Shown: one piece after another, positions 59,766-64,000 of the stretch
Numbering within the stretch: position 1 is the stretch's first letter
Layout: each line of letters starts with the position of its first letter
Source of the DNA: Falsiruegeria mediterranea M17
Lineage (GTDB): Bacteria > Pseudomonadota > Alphaproteobacteria > Rhodobacterales > Rhodobacteraceae
Direction of reading: 5' to 3'
NCBI RefSeq assembly: GCF_900302455.1
Contig: NZ_ONZG01000002.1
Coordinates: 310,001-374,000 of the forward strand
DNA length: 64,000 bases
Notes under the pieces: model-generated
What the model saw: the letters and a program-made list of their open reading frames with translations, nothing else
What the model was told of the DNA's origin: nothing
Database searches by the model: none
Translations under genes and position numbers: made by a program

Positions 59766-60167
59766 ATGAGCACCGAACTTGGTATTCTCACCTGCCTGAT
59801 GATCCTCGCCGCCTCGATGTGGATTCCATATGTCGTCGGCATCAGTTCTGATCCGTCCAAGGAAGACGCCTTTGACAGCCCCGCGGACATCAAGCGCCTG
59901 CGACCTTGGGTTCAACGGGCGCATCGCGCACATCTGAACCTGCTGGAACAAGCCATTCCTTTTGCCATCCTAGTTCTTATCATCGACCGGGTTGGCGGCT
60001 ACAGCAGCCTGACATATTGGGCCGCCATCGACTTTTTCTGGATTCGGGTCGCCCACGCTTTGGGCATGATTAGCGGTTATGCCAAGACGCCGCTGCGCCC
60101 AATCCTGTTTACGGCAGGATGGATCTGTACCTTGCTGATGGCCTACGCCGTATTCAGCGCAGCGTGA
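59766..60167 (+). CDS. MAPEG-family membrane protein
   Basis: 133 residues with four predicted helices. The block RAHRAHLNLLEQAIPFAILVLI followed by IRVAHALGMISGYAKTPLRPILFTAGW is the MAPEG (membrane-associated eicosanoid/glutathione metabolism) pattern, with Arg/Asn residues for glutathione or lipid contacts. AAGGAGGTCACGTC before the ATG is an ideal ribosome-binding site, 12 bases after the ArsR-SRPBCC stop. Co-regulated with that gene. Confidence 0.88.
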   Translation: MSTELGILTCLMILAASMWIPYVVGISSDPSKEDAFDSPADIKRLRPWVQRAHRAHLNLLEQAIPFAILVLIIDRVGGYSSLTYWAAIDFFWIRVAHALGMISGYAKTPLRPILFTAGWICTLLMAYAVFSAA

Positions 60168-60325
60168 TCCGAAATAGTGTCGCTGAAGTTTCGCAGCACG
60201 CGCGAGGGGGCGCCCCCCCCTCGCCAGACACTTGACACTGCGCGCACTCCTTGCCATGTGAGCCCTACACCATAACCCGCAACCGGGCGTTCTGTGGGCG
60301 CCAAACCGACGAGGAGAGCCAAATC

Positions 60326-62284
60326 ATGGCCTTGGATTCAAAATCCGTCTCTCTCACCTTTCCCGATGGCAATGCACGTTCCTACGACGCAGGCGTAACC
60401 CCTGCACAGGTGGCTGCCGATATCTCCACCTCTCTGGCGAAAAAGGCCATCTCGGCCACTGTCGACGGCCAGCATTGGGACCTGCAATGGCCCATCAACG
60501 CCGACGCGCAGATCGCCATTCACACCATGAAGGATGAGGCGCAGGCCAACGAGCTGATCCGCCACGATCTGGCGCACATCATGGCGCGCGCGGTGCAGGA
60601 AATCTGGCCAGACACCAAGGTCACCATCGGCCCGGTGATCGATAACGGCTGGTATTACGACTTTGACCGCGCCGAGCCGTTCACCCCCGAAGACCTGGGT
60701 GCGATCGAAAAAAAGATGAAAGAAATCATCAACAAGCGTGACGCCGTGACCACCGAGGTCTGGGACCGTCAGCGCGCGATTGATTTCTACACTGAAAACA
60801 ACGAGCCCTATAAGGTCGAGCTGATTGACGCCATTCCGGGTGATGAGCCGCTGCGCATGTACTGGCACGGCGACTGGCAGGACCTGTGCCGCGGGCCGCA
60901 CCTGCAGCACACCGGCCAGGTGCCGGGTGACGCCTTCAAGCTGATGAGCATTGCAGGCGCCTATTGGCGTGGTGACAGTGATCGCGCCATGTTGCAGCGC
61001 ATCTATGGTGTGGCCTTCACCGGCAAGGAAAAGCTCAAGGCGCACCTGCATATGCTGGAAGAGGCCGCCAAACGCGATCACCGCAAGCTGGGCCGCGAGA
61101 TGAACCTGTATCACATGCAGGAAGAGGCGCCCGGTCAGGTGTTTTGGCACCCCAACGGCTGGAAGATCTATACCACCCTGCAGGACTACATGCGTCGGAT
61201 GCAGGAGCGTGACGACTATGTCGAAGTGAACACTCCGCAAGTTGTGGATCGCAAACTGTGGGAGGCCTCGGGCCACTGGGACAAGTACCAGGAAAACATG
61301 TTCATCGTCGAAGTGGACGAGGATCATGCCCGCGAAAAGGCAATCAATGCGCTGAAGCCAATGAACTGCCCCTGCCACGTTCAGGTGTTCAACCAGGGTC
61401 TGAAATCCTATCGTGATCTGCCGTTGCGCATGGCCGAGTTCGGGTCCTGCGCCCGGTATGAACCATCGGGCGCCCTGCACGGCATCATGCGGGTGCGCGG
61501 CTTCACTCAGGACGATGGACACATCTTCTGTGCAGAGGATCAGATCGAACCGGAAACTGCCAAGTTCATCGCTTTCCTGTCCAAGGTCTATGCTGATCTG
61601 GGCTTTCACGACTGGACCATCAAGCTGTCCACGCGCCCTGAAAAGCGGATCGGCAGCGATGAAAGCTGGGACTTCTTGGAGAAAGCACTGGGTGAGGCTT
61701 GTAAGGCTGCGGGCTATGAGTACGAGATCCTCGAAGGCGAAGGCGCGTTTTATGGCCCCAAGCTCGAATTCACTCTGACCGACGCGATTGGTCGGACCTG
61801 GCAGTGCGGCACCCTGCAAGTTGATTCCAACCTGCCTGAACGGCTGGACGCGAATTTCATCGGGGCAGACGGATCGAAACACCGACCTTATATGCTGCAC
61901 CGCGCTTGCCTGGGATCGTTCGAGCGTTTCATCGGCATCCTGATCGAAGAGCACGCAGGCAAGCTGCCGTTCTGGCTGGCGCCGCGCCAGGTCGTTGTCG
62001 CCTCGATCACGTCCGAAGCGGATGATTATGTGAACGAAGTTGTTGAAACTCTACGCTCGGCTGGTGTCCGCGCCGAAGCAGACATCCGCAACGAAAAGAT
62101 CAATTACAAGGTTCGCGAACATTCGGTTGGCAAGGTTCCGGTCATTCTGGCCGTGGGTCACCGCGAAGTTGAAGAGCGCACCGTGTCGGTTCGTCGCCTG
62201 GGCGATAAGCGCACCAGCGTCGAAGGCTTGAGCGATGTAACAAAAGCCCTCGCGACCGAGGCAACACCGCCCGATCTTCTGTAA
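60326..62284 (+). CDS. thrS: Threonyl-tRNA synthetase
   Basis: 652 residues. N-terminal TGS domain ([18 protein letters not shown]), editing domain with [16 protein letters not shown] (HxxxH) and CRGPH, class II catalytic core with [27 protein letters not shown] (motif 2), [11 protein letters not shown] and [18 protein letters not shown] (motif 3), and the anticodon-binding C-terminus ([13 protein letters not shown]). ATG 60326 follows GAGGAGAG. Upstream, a GC-rich hairpin at about 60200 closes the MAPEG transcript. Confidence 0.97.
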   Translation: MALDSKSVSLTFPDGNARSYDAGVTPAQVAADISTSLAKKAISATVDGQHWDLQWPINADAQIAIHTMKDEAQANELIRHDLAHIMARAVQEIWPDTKVTIGPVIDNGWYYDFDRAEPFTPEDLGAIEKKMKEIINKRDAVTTEVWDRQRAIDFYTENNEPYKVELIDAIPGDEPLRMYWHGDWQDLCRGPHLQHTGQVPGDAFKLMSIAGAYWRGDSDRAMLQRIYGVAFTGKEKLKAHLHMLEEAAKRDHRKLGREMNLYHMQEEAPGQVFWHPNGWKIYTTLQDYMRRMQERDDYVEVNTPQVVDRKLWEASGHWDKYQENMFIVEVDEDHAREKAINALKPMNCPCHVQVFNQGLKSYRDLPLRMAEFGSCARYEPSGALHGIMRVRGFTQDDGHIFCAEDQIEPETAKFIAFLSKVYADLGFHDWTIKLSTRPEKRIGSDESWDFLEKALGEACKAAGYEYEILEGEGAFYGPKLEFTLTDAIGRTWQCGTLQVDSNLPERLDANFIGADGSKHRPYMLHRACLGSFERFIGILIEEHAGKLPFWLAPRQVVVASITSEADDYVNEVVETLRSAGVRAEADIRNEKINYKVREHSVGKVPVILAVGHREVEERTVSVRRLGDKRTSVEGLSDVTKALATEATPPDLL

Positions 62285-62305
62285 CAATCGGCGCAAAAAC
62301 TTATG

Positions 62306-62340
62306 CAATCCGGCCCTGATTTGAGGGCCGGATTGTAACA
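62306..62340 (+). terminator. Rho-independent terminator of thrS
   Basis: CAATCCGGCCCT-gatttg-AGGGCCGGATTG is a perfect 12-bp stem, 21 bases after the thrS stop. Confidence 0.85.
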
Positions 62341-62361
62341 TTTCAAAAATTCCCTTATAAA
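62333..62361 (+). promoter_or_regulatory. Candidate sigma-70-like promoter for the bufferin genes
   Basis: TTGTAA and TATAAA are separated by exactly 17 bases in an AT-rich stretch about 145 bases upstream of the DUF2282 ATG. The -35 box overlaps the thrS terminator arm, which weakens the case. A GTGTC-N7-GACAC inverted repeat at 62462-62478 in the leader could be an operator. Confidence 0.4.
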
Positions 62362-62506
62362 AACATGATATTAACAGGTGCGCTGCCATGACATGGGCTG
62401 ACGGGCGCGTGAGACACGGGCTCGTGAATTCAAACCCGGCTGACGAGGGGCTACCTTGTCAGTGTCAACAACAGACACACCGAAATCACCAAGAGGATTT
62501 ACCGAG

Positions 62507-62809
62507 ATGTCGAACACCGTCAAAACCCTTGCCGTTGCAGGCGCCGTTGCCGCAGCTCTGACCGCGACCACCACCACCGTGAGCGCTCAGGCCAAAGAGA
62601 AATGCTATGGCGTTTCGCTGGCTGGCGAGAATGACTGCGCCGCAGGCCCCGGCACCACTTGCGCGGGCACCTCGACTGTCGACTATCAGGGCAACGCATG
62701 GACCCTGGTTGACGCAGGCACCTGTGAAACCATGGACCTGCCTACAAAGGCCGACGGCTCTGCCCGCAAAGGGTCGCTGGAAGCACAAGAGCGTGACCTG
62801 CCGGCATAA
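62507..62809 (+). CDS. bufA1: Bufferin precursor (DUF2282, BufA1 type)
   Basis: 100 residues. A signal peptide ([21 protein letters not shown]) leads to a short mature part with four Cys: Cys33 (KEKCYGV), Cys44 (ENDCAAG), Cys52 (TTCAGTS) and Cys73 (GTCETM), the invariant DUF2282 pattern. Bufferins are exported copper-binding RiPPs in which the associated MNIO enzyme converts Cys to thiooxazole before export. GAGGATTTACCGAG precedes the ATG. Followed by DUF692 and DUF2063 genes as expected. Confidence 0.92.
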   Translation: MSNTVKTLAVAGAVAAALTATTTTVSAQAKEKCYGVSLAGENDCAAGPGTTCAGTSTVDYQGNAWTLVDAGTCETMDLPTKADGSARKGSLEAQERDLPA

Positions 62810-62903
62810 GCCGCACAGCTTACCAAGACGAATTCTGGGGGCGGGTGGCGCGAATCGCCCGCCCCTTTACCAATCTTTTCAAGCCTTTCCCTGAGGTCCT
62901 GAC

Positions 62904-63761
62904 ATGCTGGACGATACCCGCAAATCAAACCACCTGCCCCTGACGGCCGGGGTCGGGTACAAGCCGCAGCATTTCTCGGACATCCTTGAAAATGCCGGTC
63001 CCGTGGGCTGGCTGGAAATTCACGCGGAAAACTACATGGGGGATGGCGGACGCCCGCTGGCGCAATTGCGCCACATGGCGGAGCGGTTCCCGATCTCGGT
63101 CCACGGCGTGGGCCTGTCCATCGGTGGAGAAGGGCCGCTGGATGCCGACCATCTGGATCGGCTCAAGCAACTGATCGGCTGGTTGAACCCGGCAAGTTTC
63201 TCGGAACACCTGGCTTGGTCCACTCACGGAGCAGAGTTTCTGAACGATCTGTTGCCCCTTCCTTATACCGACGCCTCGCTTGCCCGGATCTGCGACCACA
63301 TTGATCAGGTCCAGACCCACGTCGGGCGGCAGATGCTGTTGGAAAACCCGTCAAGCTATCTGGCCTTTGCCGAAAGCACCTGGTCCGAACCCGGTTTCCT
63401 GCACGAAGTTGCGCAGCGCACCGGCTGTGGTTTGCTGCTGGATGTGAACAACGTCTTTGTCTCGGCCACCAATCTCGAGTTTTCACCCCAAGGCTACATC
63501 GACGCCTACCCGCTTGACCTGGTTGGGGAAATCCACCTGGGCGGGCATGACGAGGATGAAGACGACCATGGCAAGCCTCTGCTGATCGACAGCCACGGGC
63601 GCGAAGTGGTTGATCCGGTCTGGTCCCTGCTCGATTATGTGCTGGAACGCTCGGGCCCCAAACCATTGCTCATCGAATGGGACACCGATGTCCCCGACTG
63701 GCCGATCTTGCGAGCCGAGGCCGAGCGCGGTCAGGCTGCGCTGGAACGGGTACCGGCATGA
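62904..63761 (+). CDS. bufB: DUF692 multinuclear non-haem iron oxidase (BufB)
   Basis: 285 residues, TIM-barrel MNIO family. Metal ligands are visible at SVHGVG (His67), SEHLAW (Glu101, His102), LLENPSSY (Glu147), LLDVNNVF (Asp180), EIHLGGH (His211, His215), DSH (Asp229, His231) and IEWD (Glu258). It should modify cysteines of the adjacent DUF2282 precursor with O2. The stop overlaps the next start as ATGA. Confidence 0.94.
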   Translation: MLDDTRKSNHLPLTAGVGYKPQHFSDILENAGPVGWLEIHAENYMGDGGRPLAQLRHMAERFPISVHGVGLSIGGEGPLDADHLDRLKQLIGWLNPASFSEHLAWSTHGAEFLNDLLPLPYTDASLARICDHIDQVQTHVGRQMLLENPSSYLAFAESTWSEPGFLHEVAQRTGCGLLLDVNNVFVSATNLEFSPQGYIDAYPLDLVGEIHLGGHDEDEDDHGKPLLIDSHGREVVDPVWSLLDYVLERSGPKPLLIEWDTDVPDWPILRAEAERGQAALERVPA

Positions 63762-64000
63762 CAGTCACCCAGGATCAATTCCGCGCGGCGCTGCTGGATT
63801 CAGCGCAGGCTGTACCGGAAGGATTGTTGGATGCAAATCATGGCCCGGCCGGTCGCCGGTTCAACGTCTATCGTAACAACGTCGCCGTCTCGCTGACCGA
63901 GGCGATGCATCAGGCCTTTCCGGTGGTCACCAAGCTTCTGGGTGCCCAAAACATGGACGGCTTGGCGGGCATCTTCCTGCGCCAGCATCCACCATCGTCG
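63758..64000 (+). CDS. bufC: DUF2063 bufferin partner (BufC), truncated by the window
   Basis: The first 81 residues are visible ([43 protein letters not shown]). RFNVYRNNV and the helix after it are the DUF2063 signature, a putative DNA-binding-named domain that in bufferin and other MNIO systems helps deliver the precursor to the enzyme. ATGA overlap with bufB. The rest of the gene, and perhaps a DoxX or other membrane gene, lies beyond the edge. Confidence 0.88.
   Translation, partial: MTVTQDQFRAALLDSAQAVPEGLLDANHGPAGRRFNVYRNNVAVSLTEAMHQAFPVVTKLLGAQNMDGLAGIFLRQHPPSS

Noticed and set aside
60200-60232. GC-rich hairpin GCGAGGGGG...CCCCCTCGC after the MAPEG gene as a seventh copy of the repeat family
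   Set aside because: It has a stem but none of the CCCAACGGGAGG or GACGGGCGGGAG blocks; more likely a simple terminator-like hairpin.
60338-61954. 538-codon open frame on the minus strand
   Set aside because: Lies wholly opposite thrS, whose product is complete and canonical.

Overview
The window looks like chromosomal DNA of a marine Roseobacter-group alphaproteobacterium, close to Ruegeria/Silicibacter. The evidence is protein-level: high-GC coding on both strands, Rhodobacterales-type small proteins (DUF2842, DUF2065, TerB pair), a PHB granule locus with a PhaR repressor, a GTTC-N7-GTTC alphaproteobacterial SOS box, and many ATGA or TGATG stop/start overlaps. No tRNA, rRNA, CRISPR array or intact insertion sequence was seen. 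Most of the window is ordinary core genome; the accessory parts are short.

Layout. 1-3.3 kb: end of an unrecognised gene, a YfcG-type glutathione transferase, a lipoprotein, an SOS-box-preceded orphan C-terminal piece of DnaE2, a 2Fe-2S ferredoxin and an overlapping FG-GAP protein. 3.4-9 kb: an AT-richer orphan gene, purD, a decayed TetR/enoyl-CoA hydratase locus, xseA, a second GST, a palindromic repeat and an IS481 remnant. 9-15 kb: AlkB-like hydroxylase, YhhN protein, ftsY, an EamA transporter, yciB and a Crp-type regulator. 15.2-22 kb: a minus-strand series rpiA, unknown, gor, hflK, hflC, DUF2065, degP. 22-29 kb: methyltransferase, third GST, sdaA, EamA transporter, thiN and a 780-residue acidic protein. 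29.6-38.7 kb: purA with DUF2842, a HutD-like protein, a cobalt-type nitrile hydratase operon (nthA, nthB, activator), secG, pyrG, DUF1330, two TerB paralogues and a PhnD-like protein.

38.8-49.8 kb is an amine/amino-acid block: a polar amino-acid ABC transporter, a LysR regulator, two tiny proteins, an exported FAD amine oxidase whose domains appear circularly permuted, and glutamine-synthetase-like / amidotransferase / glutamine-synthetase-like genes followed by a DegT aminotransferase. Identical TTTGATCAAA palindromes precede both transcription units of the synthetase group. 50-54.5 kb is the PHB locus (phaR, phaP, phaC, divergent phaZ) with CTGC-N3-GCAG sites at its promoters. 54.5-60.2 kb carries a zinc-ribbon-like protein, three alpha/beta hydrolases, an M15-like protein, a VOC protein, and a divergent ArsR-SRPBCC fusion with a MAPEG protein. 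The window ends with thrS and the start of a bufferin (copper-binding RiPP) cluster: DUF2282 precursor, DUF692 MNIO enzyme and truncated DUF2063 partner.

The signals most worth following are the permuted amine oxidase, a family of at least six intergenic two-hairpin repeats whose stems change by compensatory substitutions around a fixed core, the SOS-controlled DnaE2 fragment, and the shared palindromic operator in the glutamine-synthetase block.
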